The notes under the pieces: generated by a model
Seen by the model: the letters and a program-made list of their open reading frames with translations, nothing else
What the model was told of the DNA's origin: nothing
The model's database searches: none
In this document: positions 23,872 through 32,878 of the stretch, in pieces
How positions within the stretch are numbered: position 1 is the first letter of the stretch
Layout: every line of letters starts with the position of its first letter
NCBI GenBank assembly: GCA_017454325.1
Contig: JAFTDG010000122.1
Span: 1-33,097, forward strand
Direction: 5' to 3'
Origin: Desulfovibrio sp.
Lineage (GTDB): Bacteria; Desulfobacterota; Desulfovibrionia; Desulfovibrionales; Desulfovibrionaceae
Length of the DNA stretch: 33,097 nucleotides
Position numbers and translations under genes: made by a program

Positions 23872-26109
23872 TTATTCGTTATTTTCGGGAGTAAGACGCC
23901 GTGCCAGACGGGTAAAGCGTCTGCGGGTTTTATTGTTTTTGACGGCCATATGTAGTGCACGAGACTCGCCCACAAGAATAACGAGTTTCTTGCCGCGCGT
24001 AACGCCTGTATAGATGAGATTACGCTGCAAGAGCACATAATGCTGCATCATGATGGGAATAACCACAGCCGGGTATTCCGACCCTTGAGATTTATGAATG
24101 GATATGGCGTACGCCGGGGCTATTTCGTCCAGCTCATCAAATTCATAGGGCACTATGCGGTCGTCGAAACTGATGCTTAATGTGCGTTCACGCACATCCA
24201 TATGCGTAATACGCCCCATATCACCGTTAAAGACATCTTTGTCATAATTATTGCGGATCTGCATAACTTTATCGTGCAGTCGAAAGGCGCGTTCGCCGCG
24301 ACGCACTTCAAGGCCGTTGGGATTGAGCACCTCCTGCAGACGGGCATTCAAGTTGCCCGCGCCGACGACCCCCTTGTGCATAGGGGTGAGCACCTGAATA
24401 TCATCCACAGGATCAAGACGGAAACGACGGGGAATGTGCAAATGCACGAGATCCACTATAAGGTCAGCCACGCGTTCCGGATCATTCTGGTGGATAAAAT
24501 AGAAGTCCGAAAGACGCTCACGGCTGGATTCCAGTGACGGCACCTCTCCCCGGTTAATCATGTGCGCGTTGCAAATTATCTCGCTCTCGACGGACTGACG
24601 AAAAATTTCTGTCAATTCCACTACCGGCACCACGCCGGAGTGGATAATGTCTGCAAGCACGCAGCCTGGCCCCACCGAGGGCAGCTGATGCACATCTCCC
24701 ACCAGCACCAAGGTCGCCCCCAGAGGAACGGCCTTGAGCAGATGATAAAAAAGCAGCGTATCCATCATGGAGGCTTCATCCACCACCAGCAGGCCACAGG
24801 CCAAAGGGGAATCCTCATTGCGTGCGAAGGCATCTTCCTTGGGGCTGTATTCCAGCAGGCGGTGGATGGTGCGCGCTTCCCAACCTGATGTTTCAGCCAT
24901 GCGCTTCGCGGCACGTCCCGTAGGTGCAGCCAGCAGTATGCGTGCATGCATCTCCCGAAACAGGCGGATAATGGCTTTGATAATGGTGGTCTTGCCTGTA
25001 CCAGGACCGCCCGTGAGCACCATAATCTTACTGTGGGCAGCGGTATAGACAGCCTTCATCTGCTCTGACGCGAGGGTGATGGGAAGCTCGGCCACGACCT
25101 TATCCACCAAGGCATCAACATCTGCAGCATGAACAGACTTGGGTGAACGCAGGAGACGCTGCATGTAAAAGGCAGTCTTAGCCTCACAGTGGTAATAGCG
25201 TCGCAGATACACGCCTATTTCACCCGGCGTTCCGGGCATGTCCATCCTCTCGCGTACGATGCGCTCATCAGCTTCCAAAGTGGCTAATGCATCGTAAACA
25301 AGAGGCTCCTCCACGCCCAACTGCGCGCAGACGGCTTCCACAAGAGCGTCTTCTGGCAAATAAACATTGCCGTCATCCGTTGCTTTCTGCAATACATACA
25401 ATGTCCCCGCTTCAATACGCAACGGATGGTCGCTTGCGAAGCCTAGCTTACTGGCTGCGGCATCGGCAGAAACAAAACCAATGCCATGGATGTCCATGGC
25501 TAGACGATAGGGATTTTCTCGTACTATGGAAAGCGCATCCGCCCCATAGGCACGATAGATGCGCACGGCGTAGGCTGGCGTGATGCCGTGCGGCTGGAGA
25601 AAAAGCAACAGATCGCGCATCCCCCGATGTTCAGCCCAGGATTCCCGAATACGCGCCAGGCTCTTTTTGCCCACACCGCGCACCTTGAGCAGACGTTCCG
25701 GCTCTTCATCCAGCACACGAATAGTATCAGTACCAAAAGTTTGCACTATCCGCCCAGCCATTTCTTCGCCCACGCCCTTAATCAACCCTGATGCCAGGTA
25801 AAGGCGTATGCCCTCGCTCGTGGCAGGCAGCACCTCATCTGCAGTCGTGAACGCAATCTGACGACCAAAGCGCGGGTTGTTCACCCAACGCCCGGCCACC
25901 ATAAGATGGACTCCAGCCTGCGGGTTGACCATATGCCCCACGCAGGAAACCGGTTCCCGCGGGCGAGTTTTTTTGTCCCCAGTGTTGTTGCTGTCGGGCA
26001 GCAGACGCAGCACGGTATATCCGTTTTCCTCATTGTAAAAGACAATGCGCTCCACCGTGCCGGCAAGCTTCACGTCATCGGAATCTTGAAGAAGGGGAAG
26101 GTCATGCAT
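23872..26109 (-). CDS. recD2: ATP-dependent DNA helicase RecD2 (SF1B)
   Basis: A helicase of 745 residues of the RecD2/YrrC family, which acts 5'-3' without RecB and RecC and helps in repair and replication-fork restart. The N-terminal part has an OB-like start (VKLAGTVERIVFYNEENGYTV), then helix-hairpin-helix repeats (GVGEEMAGRIVQTFG, VRGVGKKSLARI). Walker A LTGGPGTGKTT, Walker B LLVVDEASMMDT, motif III LVLVGDVHQLPSVGPG, motif IV LTEIFRQS, motif V SIHKSQGSEYP and motif VI YTGVTRGKK are all present, so it should be active. The start at 26109 makes ATGCATGACC overlap the aroC end by eight bases and matches the family; an in-frame ATG at 26157 is less likely. Confidence 0.94.
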   Translation of the reverse strand: MHDLPLLQDSDDVKLAGTVERIVFYNEENGYTVLRLLPDSNNTGDKKTRPREPVSCVGHMVNPQAGVHLMVAGRWVNNPRFGRQIAFTTADEVLPATSEGIRLYLASGLIKGVGEEMAGRIVQTFGTDTIRVLDEEPERLLKVRGVGKKSLARIRESWAEHRGMRDLLLFLQPHGITPAYAVRIYRAYGADALSIVRENPYRLAMDIHGIGFVSADAAASKLGFASDHPLRIEAGTLYVLQKATDDGNVYLPEDALVEAVCAQLGVEEPLVYDALATLEADERIVRERMDMPGTPGEIGVYLRRYYHCEAKTAFYMQRLLRSPKSVHAADVDALVDKVVAELPITLASEQMKAVYTAAHSKIMVLTGGPGTGKTTIIKAIIRLFREMHARILLAAPTGRAAKRMAETSGWEARTIHRLLEYSPKEDAFARNEDSPLACGLLVVDEASMMDTLLFYHLLKAVPLGATLVLVGDVHQLPSVGPGCVLADIIHSGVVPVVELTEIFRQSVESEIICNAHMINRGEVPSLESSRERLSDFYFIHQNDPERVADLIVDLVHLHIPRRFRLDPVDDIQVLTPMHKGVVGAGNLNARLQEVLNPNGLEVRRGERAFRLHDKVMQIRNNYDKDVFNGDMGRITHMDVRERTLSISFDDRIVPYEFDELDEIAPAYAISIHKSQGSEYPAVVIPIMMQHYVLLQRNLIYTGVTRGKKLVILVGESRALHMAVKNNKTRRRFTRLARRLTPENNE

Positions 26110-27214
26110 GGCGGTATAGATCAATCGGCTCCATACGGCGTTGCAACAGCAGGGCATCTGCCAACGTCAAGGCAACCATGGCTTCCAGCACGGGTACAAT
26201 ACGGGGGATGGCCGATAGATCATGTCGACCGCCCACCTGCACCTCAGCAGCGCAACCTTTGCTGTCCACAGTATGCTGCACCGTGGCAATGGAGGCGATA
26301 GGCTTGACCGCCGCGTGCATGATGATGTCCTGACCGCTGGAAATTCCCCCCAGAATGCCTCCCGCATGATTGGAGGCAAAGTACGCTCTACCGGGCATTG
26401 GCGGCTGTGCAGGATACAGGGGATCATTGTTTTGTGAACCACGTAACCTCGCCGCGCCGAAACCCTCTCCCACAGAAAACCCCTTTACTGCGCCCACACT
26501 CATGACGGCATGGGCCAGAACGGCCTGCAGCTTGTCAAACACAGGCTCCCCCAAGCCAGCAGGAACATTGTTAGCCTCTATACGAACTATACCACCAAGC
26601 GTGTCTCCGGCTTTACGGGCCTCAGCAACAGCTGCATCCCACAGAGGAGGCAAGCTGTCATGGGCAGCACAGTAAGGACGTGAACGGGCACCATCCAGCT
26701 CCAGCACCATATGCTCCGGCATGCCAATACCGCCGAGTTCCACACACGCTCCTCGTATACTGACGCCATAGGGTTCCAGTATCTTTCGGGCGATAACACC
26801 ACCCGCTACCCGAGCCGCAGTTTCTCGCCCAGAAGAGCGTCCTCCGCCCCGATGGTCGCGGATCCCATTGAATTTCTTAAAAAAACCCCAATCGGCGTGC
26901 CCCGGACGAAAGACCTCAGCCAGATTTCCGTAATCTCGGGAGTGCTGATTCTCATTAGCAATATAGAAAGCTATAGGTGTACCTGTGGTCACACCTTCAT
27001 ACACACCAGAAAGCAGATGTACCGTATCGGATTCCTTGCGGGCTGTGGCCGTAGGACCATGGCCGGGCTTGCGCCGATCTAACTCGACCTGCATATCAGC
27101 CTCTTTCAAGGGAATACCGGCCGGACAACCATCTATAACGCCACCCAATCCCAGGCCGTGGGACTCACCAAATGTGGTCAAACGCAGAATGCGGCCAAAA
27201 CTGTTACCAGCCAT
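26102..27214 (-). CDS. aroC: Chorismate synthase
   Basis: A cytosolic enzyme of 370 residues that uses reduced FMN to convert EPSP to chorismate, the last step of the shikimate pathway. Clear signatures: GESHGLGLGGVIDGCPAG near residues 17-34, DRRKPGHGPTATARKESD, HADWGFFKKFNGIRDHRGGGRSSGRETAARVAGG, and FSVGEGFG with AGGILGGISSGQDI later on. GAGG lies before the ATG at 27214. The last eight bases overlap recD2, so the two are translationally coupled, and the RNase gene lies 26 bases upstream on the same strand. No other shikimate-pathway gene is adjacent, though a shikimate-kinase-like gene is at 15323-15886. Confidence 0.96.
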   Translation of the reverse strand: MAGNSFGRILRLTTFGESHGLGLGGVIDGCPAGIPLKEADMQVELDRRKPGHGPTATARKESDTVHLLSGVYEGVTTGTPIAFYIANENQHSRDYGNLAEVFRPGHADWGFFKKFNGIRDHRGGGRSSGRETAARVAGGVIARKILEPYGVSIRGACVELGGIGMPEHMVLELDGARSRPYCAAHDSLPPLWDAAVAEARKAGDTLGGIVRIEANNVPAGLGEPVFDKLQAVLAHAVMSVGAVKGFSVGEGFGAARLRGSQNNDPLYPAQPPMPGRAYFASNHAGGILGGISSGQDIIMHAAVKPIASIATVQHTVDSKGCAAEVQVGGRHDLSAIPRIVPVLEAMVALTLADALLLQRRMEPIDLYRHA

Positions 27215-27240
27215 GGCTACCTCATTAGTTAGAGCGACTC

Positions 27241-29355
27241 TTACTCCGCTGCAGCGGCTTCCAATATACTGATTTCATTATACAAAGGCTGAACTTTGCC
27301 GATGCGTACAAGCACTGCCATACCGGGGTATGCCCTTTCATCAAACATACGCCTTCTGCCGCGCACAAAAATGCCCTGCTCCGGCAAACTCACACTCACA
27401 ACCGTTTCATTTTCTTCAGTAATAACACCACGCCACCATACTTTGTCACCCTGCTGACGGAAAAAGAGTAACTTCCAATAGCGTGGACGGAAACGCTGAA
27501 CCTGACCAACGACCTCTAACACAGGCGATAGCGCACTAAGCAACATTTTCAAATCTTCTGCCGTCCAGCGAGGTTGGCCGGTTTGCAACATATGTGTCAG
27601 CTGAGCTTCATTGACAAGGTCAGGATAGCGTCTGAGCGGGGAAGTCATGGGGGTATATCGCTCCAGCCCCAGTGCCGCATGCGGCCGAGCCTGGACATCC
27701 AAGCTCGATGGCGTGAGAGCACGCATGACACGGGTCATGTCTTCTGGCGCGGTCCACACCCCGGCATATTCTTTTGGAACGGCCACATCCTGAACACGGT
27801 GCAGCATGGCACATGTGTGGGCAGCCGCCCAATCAGCTACAGCAGCGCTTGCAAGAATCATCATTTCCGCCACAAGCATCTGTGCGTCAGGAGACTGATG
27901 ACCAGGAATAACCTGCACACGTATGTCCTCTCCCTCCCCCGTAAGCATGATGTCCGGATCATGTCTATCCATAATCACTGCTCCGGCGGCGATACGCGCA
28001 GCTTGACGGCTGCGCGCAAGGGCAAGGCCAAGATGCAGCTGATCGGCAAATGGAGCAGCAGCACAATCTGGCAAAGGCTGCCCCTGTAGCTGCGCATCAA
28101 GCACACTCTGACAATCTTCATATGTCAGATTGGCACTCAATGTGGCCTTGACAATGGCAAGCTCACAGCTTCCCAGGGAACCATCAGCGCCCACGGACAC
28201 ACGCACGGCCAAGGCTGGCCGGGGTTGCCCGGCTAACAGGGAATACGCCTGTATACCAAGTGTCTGAGGCAACATATGGCACGTACCTTCGGGCAGATAA
28301 AGGCTCGTACCACGATGCAGTACAACCTTGTCCAATGGGCTGCCAAAAGGCCAGTGCAGGGCCGGACATGCCAGAACAATAGTCACTATCCAGCCATCTT
28401 CAGCTGCTTCCACATGAAATGCATCATCCACATCCCTGGTAGTGGCGCTGTCAATGCTGATGCAGGGTTCAGGACAGGGGGGCAAATCTGGTGAGGGCGA
28501 AACTCCCTGAGCCGCCAGGGATTCCACAGTGTTACGAAAGGGCTCCCACCAAGAATCCCCAGCACAATACTCCGCACGATCAAGCCAGAAGTTATAGTGC
28601 GGCGGCAACTTTCCCCAAGCTGTAAGCAGCTGCAAGGGCAGATGCGGGATATCAGGCAGCCCCTTACTCAATGTACGCCAAAGTGTCTCATATTCTTGAC
28701 TTTCGGGATCAACCATACGAGCGCGTAATATACCTTCCAGCCGTGATGCTACCTCTTGCACAGGCCATTCGCCACTACTCTCGGATGGGGCAGGGAGACC
28801 CCTCTTGTGCTGTGCCACATCCCAAAGCAAGCGCAAAAAGGCAGCACCGCCAGCTGTAAGGGCATCACGTTCCTGTCTGGCTTTTTCTTCGGAAAGGCGT
28901 TTTTCCACCATCTCAGCGGAAAATACTTGAAATTCCGGTGGCTGGAAACGAAAATGGCTTTTGCAGCCAAGCAGCGCCCGACCATACGCAGCAATATGAT
29001 CCGTGGTGGGACCATTTAAAAAAAGTTCAGCAAACCAGATCGCAGGAGCTGCGTTTACCTCACCCTGCGCCAGTTCCCAGGCCTCAATTACAGGCACAGA
29101 GGCAGCCAGATCCTCACGGCGGACTTTGTGCTCTTCAAGCAAATGTACCAGCGCATCCTTACTCTGCCCCACCTCATACACGGGACCAAGCCAAGGCAAA
29201 AGGCGTGAGCTATTAAGACGCAATTCCCTACGGTTCGGCAATAGCAGTCGTACCTTGCCACCAATTTCTTCCATAACAAGGGCAATCTGGACAGCATTGC
29301 CTTCCATATATTCAACCACGCACCCAGGGGCAGGATAGAGCACACGATCCGACAT
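27241..29355 (-). CDS. RNase II/R-family exoribonuclease (RNB domain)
   Basis: A protein of 704 residues with a central RNB domain, which degrades single-stranded RNA 3'-5'. The metal-binding acidic cluster is complete: SIDSATTRDVDDAFHVE has all four expected Asp residues. The later YTPMTSPLRRYPDL matches the conserved Arg-rich catalytic loop. The N-terminal 290 residues lack an obvious cold-shock domain and are specific to this subfamily, while the C-terminal 100 residues may hold an S1-like part. AAGGAGAAGG precedes the ATG. It heads the - strand group RNase, aroC, recD2. It is the only exoribonuclease gene in the window. Whether the substrate is mRNA or stable RNA cannot be told. Confidence 0.92.
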   Translation of the reverse strand: MSDRVLYPAPGCVVEYMEGNAVQIALVMEEIGGKVRLLLPNRRELRLNSSRLLPWLGPVYEVGQSKDALVHLLEEHKVRREDLAASVPVIEAWELAQGEVNAAPAIWFAELFLNGPTTDHIAAYGRALLGCKSHFRFQPPEFQVFSAEMVEKRLSEEKARQERDALTAGGAAFLRLLWDVAQHKRGLPAPSESSGEWPVQEVASRLEGILRARMVDPESQEYETLWRTLSKGLPDIPHLPLQLLTAWGKLPPHYNFWLDRAEYCAGDSWWEPFRNTVESLAAQGVSPSPDLPPCPEPCISIDSATTRDVDDAFHVEAAEDGWIVTIVLACPALHWPFGSPLDKVVLHRGTSLYLPEGTCHMLPQTLGIQAYSLLAGQPRPALAVRVSVGADGSLGSCELAIVKATLSANLTYEDCQSVLDAQLQGQPLPDCAAAPFADQLHLGLALARSRQAARIAAGAVIMDRHDPDIMLTGEGEDIRVQVIPGHQSPDAQMLVAEMMILASAAVADWAAAHTCAMLHRVQDVAVPKEYAGVWTAPEDMTRVMRALTPSSLDVQARPHAALGLERYTPMTSPLRRYPDLVNEAQLTHMLQTGQPRWTAEDLKMLLSALSPVLEVVGQVQRFRPRYWKLLFFRQQGDKVWWRGVITEENETVVSVSLPEQGIFVRGRRRMFDERAYPGMAVLVRIGKVQPLYNEISILEAAAAE

Positions 29356-29518
29356 GCCTTCTCCTTTAGAATGTCCACCAATTTTTCAGTAAAGCTTCTG
29401 CTTTTTTTGGTTTTCTGGCAAGTGCAGTATGCGATATGGTCATTATTCACCTTGCCAAACGGAGAAGTTGTAGATAAATATAATTTTCTAAAAAAAATCT
29501 ATACGTTGTGAGGCATCC

Positions 29519-30100
29519 ATGAAATATTTTCATGCCGTTCTCTGTCTTTTCCTGCTGACCCTGCTTGCGGCCTGCGGGCCGAGTAACAATCTCAGGCTAT
29601 TGCCAACGCCACCACCTGACATAGCTGTGCTGCCTACACCTAATGCCCCACGTGTCACCGTGGTTACATTTGAAGATAAAAGGCCAGATCAGACAGTTAT
29701 CGGGACCCGCCGCGACAAAAGTGCTTTTGTGACAACAGACAATGTTGCCCAGTGGATCAGCAAGGGTGTGGCTGACGAACTTGCGCGCAATGGCTTACAA
29801 CTCTCATATGCCCTTAACGTTGATGAAGCACGCAAGGGTAATCCAGACTATCTGATCACGGGGCAGGTTGACGAAGCAATGCTCAACGAAACCTCCACCA
29901 CAGACATGGCAACCGTTCTGCGTGTCAGTTATGTACTGGCCAACCGGCAAAAACGCATTCTGCGCGAATCGCTCAATGCAACGCAGTCCCGTACGGGGCT
30001 GCCGTCAAGCAGTGCTGCTGATAAACTCATGCAGGGAACACTGAAGGATCTGGTCAGCCCCATGGCAAAGAAGATTATGCAAACCATTGGTATCAAATAA
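29519..30100 (+). CDS. Lipoprotein of YajG-like type
   Basis: A lipoprotein of 193 residues. The signal peptide MKYFHAVLCLFLLTLLAAC has a lipobox (LAAC) with the acylated Cys at residue 19. The mature part begins with a Pro-rich linker (LPTPPPDIAVLPTPNAP) and then a domain resembling YajG/CsgG-type lipoproteins: VTVVTFEDKRPDQTVIGTRRDKSAFVTT followed by a helix and DYLITGQVDEAMLNE. The residue after Cys is Gly, not Asp, so outer-membrane sorting is more likely than inner-membrane retention. GAGG lies seven bases before the ATG. It leads a run of three genes with gaps of only eight bases and minus four bases. The family match is by general appearance. Confidence 0.82.
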   Translation: MKYFHAVLCLFLLTLLAACGPSNNLRLLPTPPPDIAVLPTPNAPRVTVVTFEDKRPDQTVIGTRRDKSAFVTTDNVAQWISKGVADELARNGLQLSYALNVDEARKGNPDYLITGQVDEAMLNETSTTDMATVLRVSYVLANRQKRILRESLNATQSRTGLPSSSAADKLMQGTLKDLVSPMAKKIMQTIGIK

Positions 30101-30108
30101 CAGATTCC

Positions 30109-31326
30109 ATGCGGACGTTGTTTTTTTTACCACGCACGCCTGTATGCATACTCATACTCCTGGGCAGCGTTATCGTAAGCACAACGCCTCTGCCTGCTGC
30201 TGCACGGGGGGAATTTCTCTCTGCTTTTTTGATGGCATATAATACAACGCCTTCAACGACATCCATTGATAACGTACTCCTGCGTTCACCTATACTTCAC
30301 AAGGCCCGCTGCCCCGTATCTTCGCTGCCACTGCCCATTGCAGAATCCTGCGCTGTAGCAAAAGCACGACTGGAAGCCCTCGCCGCAGCGGCTGAAGCCT
30401 TGCCCAAACAGCAGATCCTGCGCATGGGTTTTTCGCCAGACGTTGACCTGCGCGCTCTTGTCGCCCAACTGTACACAAGCAAAGAACACACTATTAAAAA
30501 TGGAGAAGATGCAGAGGTTATTGTGACCCTGGTAGTACGCAATGACGCAGCAAATGAAATCAAGCGGCTATTGCGTAATTCCGAAATATTACTCTTACGT
30601 CACAACCTTCTTAATACATATGAAAAACTGTTCCATGAAACATTGGAATTATACCAACAACAACGCAATACTGACGGGATTGCAGTGCGTGGTGGTGCCT
30701 GGTACAAAGCACTTGTACCATCGTCAACTCAGGAAAATACAACACCACCATCGCATCTATCAGATACGGCATCTGCAGATAAACTCGAAGCTGTAATTTC
30801 TGTACAAAATACCTTACATTCTGCCTCAAAAGAATGGTTGGTAAGCTCTTTTTCATTATCTACCCTTGAGCAAGCGTCTATATTACTACCGGAAAGTGCT
30901 GCAGTATGGCTGCTCTTGGCCGAAGCGCAGTTGCAGTCAGGTCTGCCACAACGCAGTATTGATTCCTGCACAGAATCCCTTCGACTTGCACCATCACTGG
31001 GAAGGGCCCGTTATATTCGGGCCCTGGCGCATTTGCGTTTACAACAACTCGCCTTGGCAGAAGGGGATTTGAACGCCTCGCTGGCGCCTCATCAAAATGA
31101 GGCCCCCAAGAATGACGCCTTGGCTGCCCGCCTGCGTGCCAGAGGCGCAGTGCGCATGCTGCGCCGGGATATGGCTGGCATGTGTGAGGATTTTTTTACT
31201 GCCTGTGCCCTCGGAGATTGCGAAGGTCTAGCCCTCGCGAGGGAACAACATCAGTGTACTGATGTGGACAGTGCCCATGACGTACAAACATCAGCTGTAT
31301 ACCCCAAAACCGAAGGCACCAGATGA
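30109..31326 (+). CDS. Exported TPR-repeat protein of unknown function
   Basis: A protein of 405 residues with a signal peptide (hydrophobic run VCILILLGSVIVSTT, probable cleavage after PAAA). A long middle part (about 40-220) of unknown fold is rich in Ala, Leu and Ser. At least two TPR units follow near residues 261-328 (AAVWLLLAEAQLQSGLPQRSIDSC and ARYIRALAHLRLQQLALAEG). The Cys-containing end (ACALGDCEG) may form a disulfide. TPR proteins in the periplasm usually serve as scaffolds. It starts eight bases after the lipoprotein gene, with no clear ribosome site, so coupling is likely, and it overlaps the next start by four bases (ATGA). Confidence 0.78.
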   Translation: MRTLFFLPRTPVCILILLGSVIVSTTPLPAAARGEFLSAFLMAYNTTPSTTSIDNVLLRSPILHKARCPVSSLPLPIAESCAVAKARLEALAAAAEALPKQQILRMGFSPDVDLRALVAQLYTSKEHTIKNGEDAEVIVTLVVRNDAANEIKRLLRNSEILLLRHNLLNTYEKLFHETLELYQQQRNTDGIAVRGGAWYKALVPSSTQENTTPPSHLSDTASADKLEAVISVQNTLHSASKEWLVSSFSLSTLEQASILLPESAAVWLLLAEAQLQSGLPQRSIDSCTESLRLAPSLGRARYIRALAHLRLQQLALAEGDLNASLAPHQNEAPKNDALAARLRARGAVRMLRRDMAGMCEDFFTACALGDCEGLALAREQHQCTDVDSAHDVQTSAVYPKTEGTR

Positions 31327-31667
31327 ACAGCCGTTTTCTGCTCAAGGTCTACGGCCATATCTACCCGGCAGATACGACCATGTATGCCGCATTGGAAACG
31401 GCCTGTGCCTCAGCCCTGGCCGACGCTGAGGATGTGCCGCTGCTGGAACGCGATGGCGATATGGTGCGAATCTCTTTTGAAGGGACCTATTTCCCCCTGG
31501 AAGATGTTCTTGCAGCAGTGGAGGCGCAATTACGACCAGAACACAAAGGCAAGCTGGATGTGCTGGATATGGAAGGCTGGCAGCTCATACGGCACACTTT
31601 TGAAAAGGGACGTATTGTCCGCCGCAGTGCCTCACTGAATCATGTACTGGACTATTCCGGACATTGA
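31323..31667 (+). CDS. Small cytosolic protein of unknown function
   Basis: A protein of 114 residues with no signal peptide and no recognised family. The sequence has an alpha/beta look, with two predicted strands (LLKVYGHI, MVRISFEG) and two helices, and ends in a basic stretch (EKGRIVRRSASLNHVLDY). The ATG overlaps the stop of the TPR gene as ATGA, so translation is coupled. Its invariant-looking FEGTYFPLEDVLAAVEAQL part may bind another protein. That it is cytosolic while its two neighbours are exported is unusual. Possibly conserved in related organisms, which I cannot check. Confidence 0.75.
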   Translation: MNSRFLLKVYGHIYPADTTMYAALETACASALADAEDVPLLERDGDMVRISFEGTYFPLEDVLAAVEAQLRPEHKGKLDVLDMEGWQLIRHTFEKGRIVRRSASLNHVLDYSGH

Positions 31668-31675
31668 CGGAATAT

Positions 31676-31690
31676 CAATTATAATAATTG
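31676..31690. promoter_or_regulatory. AT-rich palindrome containing TATAAT before the glycosyltransferase
   Basis: CAATTAT (31676-31682), one central A, then ATAATTG (31684-31690) make a perfect 15-base palindrome. A TATAAT lies inside at 31680-31685, but no -35 lies at the usual distance. It starts nine bases after the stop of the small gene and 59 bases before the glycosyltransferase. Could be an operator over a weak promoter, or chance in AT-rich sequence. Confidence 0.3.
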
Positions 31691-31734
31691 GCATATAGCT
31701 TAGACCTCCTGTCCTTTAATAATAAGAGATACAC

Positions 31735-32850
31735 ATGACACAACTCAAGGTACCGCTGATTTCTGTCATTATTCCCTGCTATAATTATGCACGTTTTTTA
31801 CCTGCTGCCATTGATAGTGTACTCAGCCAACAATGTGCTGCCCTTGACGTTGAAATCATCGTTGTAGACGATGGTTCGACTGACAACACCTCACATGTGG
31901 CAAAGCAGTATGACGGCCGAATACATTACCTATTTCAAAAAAATCAGGGTTTGTCCGCTGCCAGAAACACTGGCATGCGTGCTGCACATGGAGATTATCT
32001 CCTCTTTCTGGACGCAGATGATCTACTTTCCGCAGGAAATCTGGAAAGACATTTACTGCATTTTGCACGCCGCCCAGAACTGGATATCAGTGTGTGCCTA
32101 TGCCTGCTCACAGCTGACCCTTTTGCACATCCCCCAATGTGTTCGCTCTGGCCGCTTAAGGCTCACCATCTGGACCTGCACCTCTGTTATGCCAATATTT
32201 CCCCGGTACATACCTTTCTTATACGCACAAATGCCGCACGAGCATGCGGTTTTTTTAATGAAGACTTGAAGGCCTGTGAAGATCAGGACTACTGGCTACG
32301 CTGTGCTGCCATGGGACAACACTTCGGCAGTATGGGGGAAACGTATGTATGGTATGTGCAACACAACGACAGCTTAAGCAGTAAACGTTCCAAACAGCTT
32401 AAACATGACATAGAAATGCAATTTTCCATATCACACATGCTGGAAAGTCTGCCTGCCTTTCCACGGGCCGGAAAATACCTTGGCTGGCTGGCGCATGCTT
32501 CAGGCGCGCTTGGCTCAGCCATAGGGGCATTCACTCTGCTCCCTGATCTTGCACAAAAACTACTTACTGAGTGTGGGCTTGCCCTGCTCAAGGCTATGGT
32601 AGAGCCCAAGATACACACTCACGACAAGTATCTAGCTATTGCGGAAGAATACTATGCATCCAAATTTTTTGCAGTTGGCAAGGAGGACATTCGCTTACTC
32701 CCACCTACATTACAAAAAGCTCTCAATTTCTTAAGACGAAAATTCCCCCATCTTGCAAGTGTTGATGCTACCGTACTGGCTCAAAAAAGAGAAAAATTGT
32801 TTCAGAAATTATGTTGTAATGTTTCGACAAGATTCACACCCATCAAATAG
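31735..32850 (+). CDS. Family 2 glycosyltransferase
   Basis: A cytosolic or peripherally bound enzyme of 371 residues with a GT-A fold, GT2 family. The nucleotide-sugar site is clear: LISVIIPCYNYARFLPAAID near residues 8-27, VVDDGSTDNTS, NQGLSAARNTGMRAAHGDYLLFLDADD with the DxD metal motif, and EDLKACEDQDYWLRCA with the catalytic Asp region. The C-terminal 130 residues do not match a known accessory domain, and no membrane helix is visible. It probably adds a sugar to lipopolysaccharide, a glycoprotein or a glycan, with the acceptor unknown. The ribosome site is weak. The gene looks more AT-rich than the lactate genes. No other glycan genes lie beside it. Confidence 0.9.
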   Translation: MTQLKVPLISVIIPCYNYARFLPAAIDSVLSQQCAALDVEIIVVDDGSTDNTSHVAKQYDGRIHYLFQKNQGLSAARNTGMRAAHGDYLLFLDADDLLSAGNLERHLLHFARRPELDISVCLCLLTADPFAHPPMCSLWPLKAHHLDLHLCYANISPVHTFLIRTNAARACGFFNEDLKACEDQDYWLRCAAMGQHFGSMGETYVWYVQHNDSLSSKRSKQLKHDIEMQFSISHMLESLPAFPRAGKYLGWLAHASGALGSAIGAFTLLPDLAQKLLTECGLALLKAMVEPKIHTHDKYLAIAEEYYASKFFAVGKEDIRLLPPTLQKALNFLRRKFPHLASVDATVLAQKREKLFQKLCCNVSTRFTPIK

Positions 32851-32878
32851 TGACTACAGCATCGCGTACGCATGTATA

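Noticed and set aside
27574..28089. 171-codon frame on the + strand opposite the RNase gene
   Set aside because: Antisense to the RNB domain, with no ribosome site and no recognisable product.
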